Of a stretch of DNA of 64,000 nucleotides, positions 49,502 to 60,352 are shown piece by piece. A program made the translations under genes and the position numbers. How positions within the stretch are numbered: the stretch's first letter is position 1; every line of letters begins with the position of its first letter. The stretch is from Lasiosphaeria ovina (Eukaryota > Ascomycota > Sordariomycetes > Sordariales > Lasiosphaeriaceae), in contig JAULSN010000002.1 of NCBI GenBank assembly GCA_033439765.1, positions 5,332,001 through 5,396,000 on the forward strand, given 5' to 3'. The notes under the pieces are model-generated. The model saw only the letters and a list, made by a program, of their open reading frames with translations. It did not search any database and had not been told where the DNA came from.

Positions 49502-51960
49502 AAGAAAGAGTTTATACGAACTTCCCCGTCTATTTAGGTTCGGCCGTCGATAAACATGCTTCCTTAATCGACACACCAAAGCGAGCAAGATTACCCCATT
49601 TTGTCAGCACGTCTACTGCCTCCACGTTATTGATCGCCAAGGGCCCTGTACGCCACCCACGTTTCCCCCTCCCCGTATCTTCCGACAGCCCGTCATCCTA
49701 TATTGGGCTCCCGTCTTGAGTCTGTCGTCGAGCGAAACCATGTCTGTTTATTAATCTACGCCAAAAGGTTGGAAGGGGACAGAGAAGATCCTGTTTTGGA
49801 AGGGACGAATAACGACTTTCATTGTCTGTCACCGCCGCAGGAACATATAGATAGCTGGTGCGTGTCGGGGAAATTCGTGTGCGGTTTTCAAAGCAAACGG
49901 TTTTCATCTCTGATTACGCTCGTCCGTCTAGCGGTTGTTCTTCGCGCTCCCTCGCCGTTCAAAGCGTCAACGGCATGTACAATTCAGCATTTGGACTTAC
50001 CCTTTTTTAACTTACGATATCCCCGTCCCCCAAAGTATATGGCCGTGACGATGCGGTAATCACACAAAGGTCTGCGAGCCTTTGGCCGGGTATTCATATG
50101 CGCATATTTCGAAATGGGCAAGATATGGACAACGTTCTGGCAGGGGAGCACGGGGGCGTCTGGGGAGGTGGGAAGCGAAAGCGAAAGGGTTATGGAAAGG
50201 GCGCTATGGAATCTGAATTTGGTTTTTTCATTTTCTTATTTTTAGAACCAAATCTGTTCTTCTTGTCGTTGTTTTTACGTCATGGTTGTTACGGCTGTTA
50301 CTAACTATTGTTTTGTTGCTGACCTTTCCGCTGCCAATGCGTCTGTTGATGTCGTGCTGAAAGGGGGTTTCCCCTTTCTTGCCTTTTTCTCTTCCGCTTG
50401 GTCTTTCTGCTCCCCTCCATTCGGCCACGTTGGCGCGGTGAGCGAAATCTGAGTCCTCCGTGATCCGGATACTCGTTCTGGTCTTGATGCTAGTTCACGA
50501 TGAAGTGTGTCGTGGGCTTTCGAGATGTGGTTAACCGAGATGGTCCACGGTCTTTTCCCTTCTTCCCTTTTTGTTCTTCTCTTCTCTTCTCTTCTTTTCT
50601 TGTCCTTTCTAGGCTAAGTGCCGTGTAATTGGTTTTTGAAGGGGTAGTAAGGTGTAGATGTAAAAAGGGAGACGAACCGTAATTCTGAGGGGAGAGTTGG
50701 GCAGGGAGGACTTGTTGATGCTGGCAGGGGGCTGAAAAGATGGGGCGTGGATGGTTTGCATGGAAAAGAGGCTCGTGAAAGGAAAAGAGAATTCATGACT
50801 TGTGGCTAGAATCGTATGGTGTAGTCTATTGGGCATAAAACCGAAACAAAATAGTAGACGTTCTCGATATTTCTCTCCCTGCGCATATATATATATATAA
50901 TGTAGAAGTTGAACATGCGGCGAATCAACAATACAAACATACACAGGGAATAGTGGACGGGTTGCTCACTCCTCGGTGTTGTTGCTGTTGCTGGGCTACG
51001 AATTCAGCAGTGCTTACTTGGGTGAGTAGCACATCTCGTTGGAAATAGACAACCACAGTAAAATGCAAGATACCGCTATTTAGTAGGCTGGCATACTGAC
51101 GAACTGACGACTGACAAACTGGCACACCGACCAGAACAAAATAAGTCTAAGGTGAAGAGATACTAACAAATAACTGATTCAGGCTTGTAACTTGACGGGG
51201 TCTGCTTATCTGGTGTTGGCTGGTAGCTTTGGTAACCAATTCGGCGAGCTTCAAACAGCCATGCTAACCTGTAAGCAAGGACCATATATTTCGAGACTGC
51301 TCTGCTAGATGGTTAGGGATTAAATATCAGGCAGCGAAAGTCTTTGATCCGTGACTTTGATATATGACTGGTTCCGCAAAACAGAAAATTGGTGACAGTG
51401 TCCCTGGTGATAACCACCTTAGATATGATTGTGTAGCCCCAACCAAACCTTGAAAATACCATATTGCGCCTCCTGAACAGAACATGTAGAGAGGCATGCG
51501 TCGTTTCTTGTCCATCCCAACTGGTCTTTCTCACCACGAGATAGATCGGCATATGTTTATTTATGTTGGTTCGTGTGTGGCTTTTGTGAGTTACTATCTA
51601 GTCCAATCCCTGAATGACTATCGGCGCGGTACCTGAAGAGAAGAATAGGGGTTATGGCACATAAATCGGCTAGGAAAAGGTTTGAGCAGGTATCTCCAAG
51701 AGAGAGACGGGCCTCGAGGATTCTACACCCGGGCCTCCAAGAACTACCGTCTCTCCCCGAGAAAAACATGTAGAGTAAGCCGTTAGGCCTTAGAGACTTT
51801 CATATCTTGGGAAGTCTTCCGCTACTGAACTGTCAGGGGTTGGACTTTATACGGGGGCCAGAACTTCACATGAATCTCACCAGTCTGGAAGATTACACGG
51901 CACTGGCAGACTTCCCCGCCGAACTGCAGAATAGTTTTATTTTCATTATTTCCTGACGAA
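49502..51960. other. convergent spacer between PP1 and the Rdx gene
   Basis: About 2.5 kb without recognisable genes; an (AT)n run at 50885-50899 and T-rich tracts near 50220-50290. Frames up to 118 codons have no family pattern. Confidence 0.45.
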
Positions 51961-52964
51961 TTACTCGCAGTCCTCGCACTTCCCTTCTTTCCCCGGAGCG
52001 CAAGTGGCGCTGGCAGAGGCTTTGCCAGCTTCATCCCCTGCAGCCGTCTTGCCGCTCGAGGCCTCGGCACTAGTCTCCCCTCCTTCGGGGATATCTGCTG
52101 GTAGCCCGCCTCTGCTAGCCGGAGCCGTTGCCGCAGCGGCCGGGGCTTCCTCCTTGGCGCCGCCGCCGCGGGGGTAGTTCCGGTCGACGTGACCGAGGTC
52201 CCGGCCCGGCTGGATGGCGTCTCGGACTCTGCGCTTGAGCTCCTTGGTCTCTGGGAAGCCGCCGTTGACTTTGCGGTCCCAGAGGACGGCGCGGCGGTGG
52301 GACGACGGGTCATTTGATGGTACCGAACCTGCCGTCTGTTGTTGGTCTCTGGTTTCTCCGTCTGCTGCCGCCGAGGGCGTGTCTGGCTCGGCGGGGAATG
52401 TAATCTCGACCACGAACAGCCCGCCCGTTGCCGGCTGCAGAGCGACCTCCCCCAGTGCCATCGAGAAGGTGGACAGCAGCTCCTGCGCGTACTGTATGTT
52501 TTGCGGATCTGTTAGTGGCATAGTGCATGTGCGAGTTGGTAGTGGGAGGGGTGAGAGAAGGATGTCCTAGTATGGGGTGTCTTGACCCGGGGCTGGAGCC
52601 ATGTCTACTTCATGATGAGATACGGGATAAGGTATGGTAAGGACACGTAATAAAATGAAATAAAAATAAGGATGAGTTGTTGGAGTGAAGCTATTCGAGC
52701 TCCTTGACCGTTAACCCATGGTGAAGAAGGTAAGGTTAGGTATGTATTGTACCTATGCGGACATTGTACACTGGGCAATTCCAAGCCGCCAGAGAGCAAT
52801 CGCCATCAACTCTGCTTTGCACGCAAGGCCAGGTCAGGTCAAATACTTACGTAGGCTGCCCGCAGCAGCCATTTGCACTGGGTGCAGTACTGAATGGTGA
52901 CGCGGGGCAGGAGAGGCGGCTTCGCGCCGCCGATAGATCCGGACACGGCTCGAGTCTCGGCCAT
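51961..52964 (-). CDS. Rdx-family (selenoprotein W-like) thioredoxin-fold protein
   Basis: Exons 52964-52851 and 52491-51961 give 214 residues. The N-terminal 90 residues are the Rdx/SelW-SelT fold: PRVTIQYCTQCKWLLRAAY, then after the intron YAQELLSTFSMALGEVALQP and ATGGLFVVEI. The redox motif is C27-T-Q-C30; in animal SelW the second position is selenocysteine, here a Cys, as expected for fungi without selenoproteins. Family members act in redox control, though the exact substrate is unknown. The domain ends with AVLWDRKVNGGFPETKELKR and VRD. Beyond residue 125 is an Ala/Gly/Glu-rich tail, longer than in animal proteins, ending CAPGKEGKCEDCE with three Cys. The intron is 359 nt, unusually long for this window, and is inferred from a perfect GTAAGT donor, a TACAG acceptor and in-phase joining. 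Confidence 0.87.
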
Positions 52965-53950
52965 GGGCAGGTCTGAGATCAGGGAGACGGCGGGCTAGCA
53001 CGAGTCAAGGGCGCCGACGAAACTAATCGCCCGTCCGCGTTGGTAGGGATAGCTTCCCCCGGATTCCGTCTCGATTGTGGATTTTGCGAGTTCAATTGGC
53101 AGAGTCAAAAGGTGGGGGGGCCAGAACCAAGGCCTGGGCTGGTGGCGGGGATGGGGAAGCAAACTTAGAATCAGGCTCCATCCCGGCAATGGAGGGAAGC
53201 CCTTGGACAGCCAGCCGTGTCCAAACCTGAGCACCCTCAGTCGAGCACAAAGAAGGCCGATTGACTTGCACGGATGGATGGAAGACTCATTGACTAAAAA
53301 TGTAAATGTGTATCTCATTTGCCTCGGTGTTCATTTCGTGAATCCGTTCAGGGGAGGGTGGACGCGCTACGCACACAGCGAAATACCCAGGTATCTATAT
53401 ACAGTGGAAGAGGATGGAAGAAGATGTGACGGGAAGGAGCCTAAAAAAGAAACAGAAAAGAAAAAAAGTACAACAGGAGTAAACACGGGGGGAAAATAAA
53501 CAGAAAAAAAGGAATAAAAGATATTATATGCTGAAGAGCTGCCGTGCCTGACTGCGATACGCAGAAACAGAAGAGTGTATGAGCTGAAGCATTATCGTAG
53601 GGACCGCCATCATCTCATCCCTTCCATGCCCCCCCTTTCCGGTGGGCTTCTCTCTCTCTCTCGGACTCTCCTCTTTTTTTCTCCTCCTCGCTGCCGCGGC
53701 GAAGGCGGACGCATGGTCGTCGCTGAGCGACACCCATTTTTTCTTTATTTTCTCTCGTGCCGGCAGCCCCGCCGGGGGCTTTCCCTTTCGCCCTCTGATC
53801 AAACGCCGTGGACCCGCGAGAGTTTCCTCTAAAACGGCCACCGGGGAGCCAAGTAGCCCCGAACGCTCGCGACAAGGACAGCCAAAATCAAAAGCGGGTC
53901 GGCCCGTTTCGGGACTCAACATAATCCAACGATCGTGGTCGTAGTTCGTC
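52965..53950. other. spacer between the Rdx gene and the G-gamma gene
   Basis: Includes the Rdx promoter, an A-rich stretch at 53440-53520, and the 3' flank of the G-gamma gene. No gene seen. Confidence 0.4.
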
Positions 53951-54363
53951 CTACATGACTACACAGCAGCCGCCAGTCTGTGGTGGCGCGTATGGGTCCT
54001 CGCCCTTGGGAACTGGCCCCCACACGCTGGGCACCATGTAGTCTCGGGTACTGTTGCAGTAGGCGATGATGCTAGACAAACGGCGAGACAGTCGGTCAGT
54101 ACGATAGGACAAACATGCAACATATGTATATATGGACGGCGACGTGCTATGCAAGGGTGGGGGCAGTGGGGTTGTTGTTCTGTTCGCTGGAGACTTTCTT
54201 ACCCCCTGGAGGCCTGGCTGACGGGGATGCGTTCCCGGTCGAGGTCTTCGCGTAGCCGGTTGTTCAGCTCTGTCAACCGGCGTAGCTTCAGGTCGGCCAT
54301 GCTCTGTTTGTTTTTCTTGATTTGCGACGGATCGCCGACATCGCGGGATGTGTATTGAGGCAT
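53951..54363 (-). CDS. heterotrimeric G-protein gamma subunit
   Basis: Partner of G-beta at the plasma membrane in pheromone, nutrient and development signalling (GNG-1 in Neurospora). Exons 54363-54203 and 54071-53951 give 93 residues, the usual length. It starts MPQYTSRDVGDPSQIKKNKQ, followed by the coiled-coil helix MADLKLRRLTELNNRLREDL that pairs with G-beta. After a 131-nt intron come IIAYCNSTRDYMVPSVWGPV and a C-terminal GGCCVVM, in which CVVM is the CaaX box for prenylation and the preceding Cys a possible palmitoylation site. An in-frame ATG 75 codons upstream (54588) would add a Ser/Pro/Arg-rich extension; I chose the conserved start. The gene is divergent from eIF3a. Confidence 0.93.
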
Positions 54364-55612
54364 TTCGATCTGGAGAGGCCGCAACTCGCCGCGCGGAGCG
54401 CCGTATTGCTGATCGGGCCTCGAAAACGACGAGGGGGATGCTCCGGCCGTGGTGGCGGAGGTTCGGCCAACGGGGCTTCGAAGCCGCGCTGGACTGGCGC
54501 TTCTGCCGTGTGTCTCTGATTCCGCTGGCGATAACCGCGACGATGACGAGCTGGGAGATTCCTGACGGCTGTGCGTCTGTTTGAACATGGTTGTTGGTTA
54601 GTGTCTGATCGCGACTTTTGTTCGGAGGATTTTTTTTTGACCCGGGACGCGGCGTGGTTTCTCCCCCCCTTCCTCGAGGCCGACTCTCCCGACGTGCTTG
54701 ATTGATCCCACCGGCCGCAAACCATCACATTCCATCGACAAGAGCATAAATATCAGGTGGCACTTACCGAAAAAAGCAGAAACGCTAGATTGGGGACGGA
54801 TTATGGCGCTTGTAGCGATACTTGGCGAAGGTGCGATTGATTGACTGGTATGCGGTTGCCAAAGTGCTGGGAACGAGGCGGATTGGATCAAGGCGTCGGA
54901 ACCTTGGGGGAAGGGGGTCGACCATCGAGGGCCCGGAGATGGTCCGTGCCCCGCTCCTACTCTGTCCCTCCCGTGGAAGCAAACCAAATGAGACAATCAG
55001 GGGTGAGTGAGATTAGCTATCTTGGTAAAGGCATCCCCCGAGTAGTGCATTTATTCTGGTCCGGGCCTGTCATCCGCAATCGCTATTCCCGACCGCACCA
55101 CCCCGCCATAGGGATATCCTGCTAATCGTATTCCACCCGCTGCGCAGCGAATGAAGGGGAAGTGTATTGTGTGGGGACTGGAGACCACCCTTTGTGGTGA
55201 GTCGCAAAAAAAACCTCGGTGATTTGGATTCATCATAGAAACGGTTGGCGAAGAGCTGCCGCAAACAGCAAAAAGACACAATATCTCAATAGACGGGGAA
55301 CAATATTATAATGTCATAAAGACTTTTGCACCCGAGTCCCATCGTTCATCGCCAGAAGCGATCTTGCAGCCTCTTCGAGGCCGTTATAAGCGTCCCGTCA
55401 CGTGATCTCCTCGCAATTTGAGCCCACAAATCCGGCAAAATCGTACCTTCCAAGCCCTGGCCTTCGACAACATCTTCTCCACGAGCCAAAAAAAATCTCT
55501 GGTCAACGCCAGTACGGTTGCCAGCATTTACCAACGCTGCCTTGCGCGGCTCCCCGATAACAAAAACCCGAATCTCCTCTAGTCCTGCATCGCGCAGAGG
55601 AGGTTGCCCATC
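54364..55612. other. divergent promoter region of the G-gamma gene and eIF3a
   Basis: About 1.25 kb. The first 225 bases are open in frame with G-gamma and either form its leader or a longer N-terminus. No other gene is supported. The eIF3a side is unremarkable up to the ATG. Confidence 0.5.
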
Positions 55613-58600
55613 ATGGTAAGTCGCGACCGAGTGCTGACCCGATCGATGGACTGCTGCCCCTCCCCCCTCGCACTCGCCCTCGCCCCTCCCTCGTCGACTG
55701 TGTCATCACATCGCCAACATCATCACGCCGTCTCGTGCGGCCCCAACGTCGGGCCTCTAGCCTTGAGTCCAGCTGACCGTTTCTTAGCCTCCCCCACCCC
55801 ATCAAAAACCCGAAAATGTCCTCAAGCGGGCTCATGAGCTCATCGGGGTCAACCAGGCCCCAGCGGCCCTGACCCTGCTTCACGAGCACATCACTTCGAA
55901 ACGGTCCCGCAATGTTCCCATCGCATCTCTCGAGCCAGTTATGGTCCTACTCGTCGAGCTGTCGGTCGAACAGAAGAAGGGAAAGCTGGCCAAGGATGCT
56001 CTTTACCAGTACAAGAACATTGCCCAGAACACCAACGTCGCCACAATAGAGTTGGTCCTGAAGAAATTCATCGAGCTCGCTGCCGAGAAGGTCACAGCAG
56101 CCCAGCAAAAGGCCGACGAGGTCCAGTCCACCATCGAGGCCACTGCCACTTCCAGCGTCGAGGATCTCGAGGCCAGCGAGACGCCCGAGTCCATTCTCCT
56201 AGCCACTGTCTCGGGTGAGCAGTCTCGGGATCGCACAGACCGCGCCATCGTCACCCCTTGGCTGAAATTCCTCTGGGAGGCTTATCGTACCGTCCTGGAC
56301 ATCCTTAGGAATAATGCCCGGCTTGAGCTTCTGTATCAGAGCACTGCGATGCAGGCCTTCGACTTTTGCCTCAAGTACGCCCGCAAGACCGAGTTTCGCC
56401 GCCTCTGCGAGCTCCTTCGGAACCATGTGCAGACGGCTGCCAAGTACTCGGCTCAGATGCACGCTATCAACTTGAACGACCCCGAGACGCTCCAGCGCCA
56501 TCTTGAGACGCGCTTCCAGCAGCTCAATGTCGCCGTTGAACTGGAACTTTGGCAGGAGGCTTTCCGCAGCGTTGAGGATATCCACACCCTGCTCAACCTG
56601 AGCAAGCGCCCGCCCAAGAACATTATGATGGCCAACTACTACGAGAAGCTCACGCGCATCTTCCTGGTTGGCGAAAACTACCTCTTCCACGCTGCCGCTT
56701 GGGCCAGATACTACAACCTGCTGCGACAGTCGGCCGTCATGGCTGCCACTGGACAGGGAAAGAAATCTGACAACCCGCCTTCCAGCGAGGCCGACATGCA
56801 GCGGGCTGCTACCTTCGTCATCCTGTCTGCTCTGTCGATTCCTGTCATCAGCATGTCGCGGTCTCGCGGCGCCATGGTCGACTTTGACGAGGCGCGCAAG
56901 AACAAGAACTCGCGCCTGACGCACCTCTTAGGCATGTCCCAGGCACCAACCCGTGCCGGTCTGTTCCGCGATGCTTTGTCAAAGTCTCTCCTTCGCAGAG
57001 CCCGCCCTCAGATCCGAGATCTTTACAATATCCTCGAGGTTGATTTCCACCCGCTCTCTATTTGCCAGAAGATTTCTCCTATCCTCGCTGAGATCGGCGC
57101 CGACGAGGAGATGCAAAAGTACATCCATCCTCTGCAGCAAGTCATCCTCACCCGTCTCTTCCAGCAGCTTTCTCAGGTGTATGAGACCGTCGATCTGGAG
57201 TTTGTTGAGAGCCTGGCACAATTCCCAGAACCCTTCCAGGTTACCCGTGGCACAATCGAAAAGTTCATCATGAACGGTAACAAGAAGGGTGACCTTGCCG
57301 TTCGCATGGATCACGCCACTGGTGTTCTGAGCTTTGATGCCGACGTCTTTTCTTCTGCCAAGGCTGCACATGCCGGCTCCGCCGCCGGTTCTGCCGAGGC
57401 CGAGACGGGATCTGTTCAGCGTCTCCAGAGCACTCCTTCCCAGATTGTGCGCTCTCAACTCACTCGCGTTGCCGAAGTGCTCTACACGACGTGCCGTTAT
57501 ATCGACCCTACCTTCAACGAGGACCGGATCAAGGCTCGCGACGCAGCCTTCGCTCGGGCCAAGGATGGAGCTGAGAAGGAACACGAGGCCGTCTTGGCCA
57601 GAAAGCTGATCATCCAAAAGCGCAAAGACAAGGCTTCTGAAGCACAGGCTCAGAAGGAGAAGGAGATCGCCAGAAAGAAGATGCTCCAAGAGCAAGCCCT
57701 GGCGGCGGCTGAATCCAACCGCCTGGCCGAGGAGCAGAAGATCCGGGAGGCTAAGCGGATGGCGACTGAGCGCGAGAATATCAAGAGAGAGGAGGTCAAG
57801 AACATGCTCAAGGACATGAAGCTTGAGGATCTGGGAGACGAGGATATCGTCAATCTGGATAGCAATAAGATCCGCATGATCAAGCTTCAACAACTAGAGC
57901 GGGAGAAGAACACCGTCGCAGAGAAACTCCGCGTCACCGGCAAACGTATGGACCATCTGGAGCGAGCCTTGAGGAAGGAAGAGGCCAAGAAGCTCCCCGA
58001 GGACTATGCCCGGCAGCGGGAGCATGATCTCGCCGCCTACAAACTCATGACGGCCCAGACTCTGAAGGAGGCTGAGCGGAAGCACAAGGAGGACCTCGAG
58101 CTCAAGCACAGATTGACTCGCCTCATGCCATTCTACGAGGAATTCAGGTCTAACCTCCACGAGCGCCGTCGTGATGAGTTTGAGAGGCGACGCCGCGATG
58201 CCGACCGGGAGCTGGCGAAGCAGATTGCCGCGCGCCACAAGGAGCATCGCGACCTCAAGCTGCGGGAGAAGCGAGAACGCGAGGAGAAGGAGCGGGCGCT
58301 CCACGAGGCGGAAGAGCGTGCTGCCAAGGAGAAGGAGGAAGAGAAGAAGCGGCTGGAGGCGCGGAAGGAGGAGATGGCCAAGATCAAGGAGGAGAGGGAG
58401 AAGGAGCGCGAGAAGGCCAAGGAGGCACAGGCCCGCCAGCAACAGCGCGAGGACGAGGCCATGGCCAGACGCAAGGCCGAGAAGGCTGCCGCTGCCCCGG
58501 CCTCGATCCCGATCCGGAGAGGACCAGAGGCACCGCCTGCGGACCGAGCGGAGCCAACTGGACCGCCTCGGCTAGCGCTTGCTGGAACCAAGCCAAGCTG

Positions 58601-59063
58601 GAGAGAACGTGAGGCTTCTTTGCGGGCTGCCTCGGGAGCTGGACCAGCCGATGCGGCGGCGCCACCAGCGCGGGCACCCATCGAGCGGGCACCCATCGAG
58701 CGGGCACCCATCGAGCGGGCTCCCATCGAGCGGGCTCCCATCGAGCGGGCTCCCATTGAGCGAAGCGACTCACCCCTTTCTGGACCTCCCCGCCTCAACT
58801 TGGCTGGTGGCAAGCCGAGCTGGCGTGACAGAGAAGCTGCCAAGGCAGGCGGCGCCGGTGGAAGCGCGGCGGGTGACCGGCCTGCTCCTCCTCTTCGTGT
58901 TGCATCTGGCAGCCGGACTATTCCCATGGAGCGTGGAGATTCGGGCCGCGGCGAGGATGCCAAGGATAAGGCAGCTTTGCCGGTCGAGCCCCTGAAGGCG
59001 AGCGGCGCACCCGGTAAATATGTGCCCAAGTGGAAGCGGGGAGGTGATGCTGGCGGCAACTAG
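55613..59063 (+). CDS. TIF32: translation initiation factor eIF3 subunit a (TIF32)
   Basis: Largest scaffold subunit of eIF3, which brings the 43S pre-initiation complex to mRNA. Coding exons 55613-55615 (ATG only) and 55788-59063 give 1092 residues. After the 172-nt intron (GTAAGT donor, CTGAC branch site, CTTAG acceptor) the protein reads [20 protein letters not shown], then [20 protein letters not shown], the conserved eIF3a start. A TPR-like half (residues 1-320) is followed by the PCI domain at about 330-525 ([37 protein letters not shown]). A long Glu/Lys/Arg coiled coil (spectrin-like) covers about 545-860. The tail has six RAPIE repeats flanked by two copies of a GPPRL-LAG-KPSWR-RE module, and ends YVPKWKR. 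Without the ATG exon, the next Met would remove 52 conserved residues. Confidence 0.93.
58671..58760 (+). repeat. six tandem 15-nt repeats inside eIF3a
   Basis: Unit CGGGCACCCATCGAG (Arg-Ala-Pro-Ile-Glu) is repeated six times; later units differ by a silent A-to-T change in the Ala codon and one C-to-T. The unit keeps frame, so copy number can change without breaking the gene. Confidence 0.95.
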
Positions 59064-60325
59064 ATAGACGAGTTTGGGGGAGGATTTCGGCTGCAGCCAT
59101 TTCGCACTCACTTTAGTCATTGGAGTTTGGTATGCCCTCCCCGTTACGAGGGCGCATTTGTAGAATAGCATCACGTAATCAGGGCATACTGCAGTTGAGA
59201 ATGGAAAACAAGTGATTTTCGCACCGCCATTCGGTACCTAAGCTCGAGTCCTCGGCCTGGCCTGGCCTGGCCTGGCCTCAGGCGGGCTGGCATATAAGGT
59301 CTTAGGCACAAGTGTTTATTTCCCCATGTTCATGTTAAGATGGCCGAAGTGGCAGCCTACCTTGGGGGGCCCAAGGCGGAAGCCACCCTCCACAAGTTAA
59401 GCATACCCAGTTTACGAGACACTATAGAGCTGGGCCGGATGCGGACTCCGAGGAGTATCTTGAGGTTGAGTATTCTGATGTTCAAGTCTACCTATGTTAT
59501 GTGTTGTGCAAACGCTAGTCTAGGTATCTGGTACGTGTGTTCGCATTTAATAATAGCTTATTGGTTCTGTACATATTCATACTGTACATATACATCAAGC
59601 ACTGAGAATTTGGTTGAGGGACGAGTGGGCGGGCGTGGGAAGCATCTTGTGAGGCGTGGATTGAGCCCTGTTGTTGGTTGGTCCTGTGCAGTACTGTACC
59701 AGTGCCGGATCGGCGGAGCTCGCCAACGGGCACATGCGACTTGCAAAGTTGCAAAGGAGTCGATATTGTTCCCTTTGCGGCCTTGATCGGCGGGCAGACT
59801 GGCAATGTTTCCCGTATCGTATTTATCTATTTGTATCGAACGGGAATAAGGAAGGCAAGGAAGGCACTGTCAAAGAGTCGAGTCGAGTCGAGTCGGGGAG
59901 TATAATCCGTCATCCGAAGTTCCAAACAAAAAGCAGCACAACAAGCAACCACCGAGTTTCAGGTCGAGCGAGAGCCTGCCTGGTTGGCAAACCTAGGTAC
60001 AGACAAACCGGCTCAGTTGAAACACTTTCTCTTTTTCCCTCCGTCTCCCGCTTCCCGCGCAACCCGCCGCTGAGGCCCAGAATGGCAGAGCGAGGCGCGC
60101 CCATGCTATAGCCGTCGTACTCTCCACTCTGCGCGCGCGCCGCAGTGGCCCGGCACCCGGGGTTCGTGTTGGAGGAGAGAGTGTGTGTGAGTGAATGGGG
60201 ATGGGCTGGCTTGTGGAGGAGGTCAGTATTCGTATGTATGTAAGGTATGTGTTTTATTTGTTTTATCCCGTCTGCTTCAACGGGGCTCTGCTCAAGGAGG
60301 GACTTCCACAGTTAAATTTATCACA

Positions 60326-60352
60326 AAAGTGAAATGGCTCATGCCCATCACC
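60326..60352 (+). repeat. dispersed repeat, copy A
   Basis: A 27-bp core starting AAAGTGAAATGGCTCATGCC, matching 34993-35019 except for two transitions. A more distant relative may lie at 61918-61940 (AAATTAAATGGCTTGACCC). Confidence 0.7.

Noticed and set aside
55070..58900. Minus-strand frames opposite eIF3a, including a 308-codon one
   Set aside because: Shadows of the Glu/Lys-rich coiled coil, which gives Leu/Ser/Arg-rich antisense translations.
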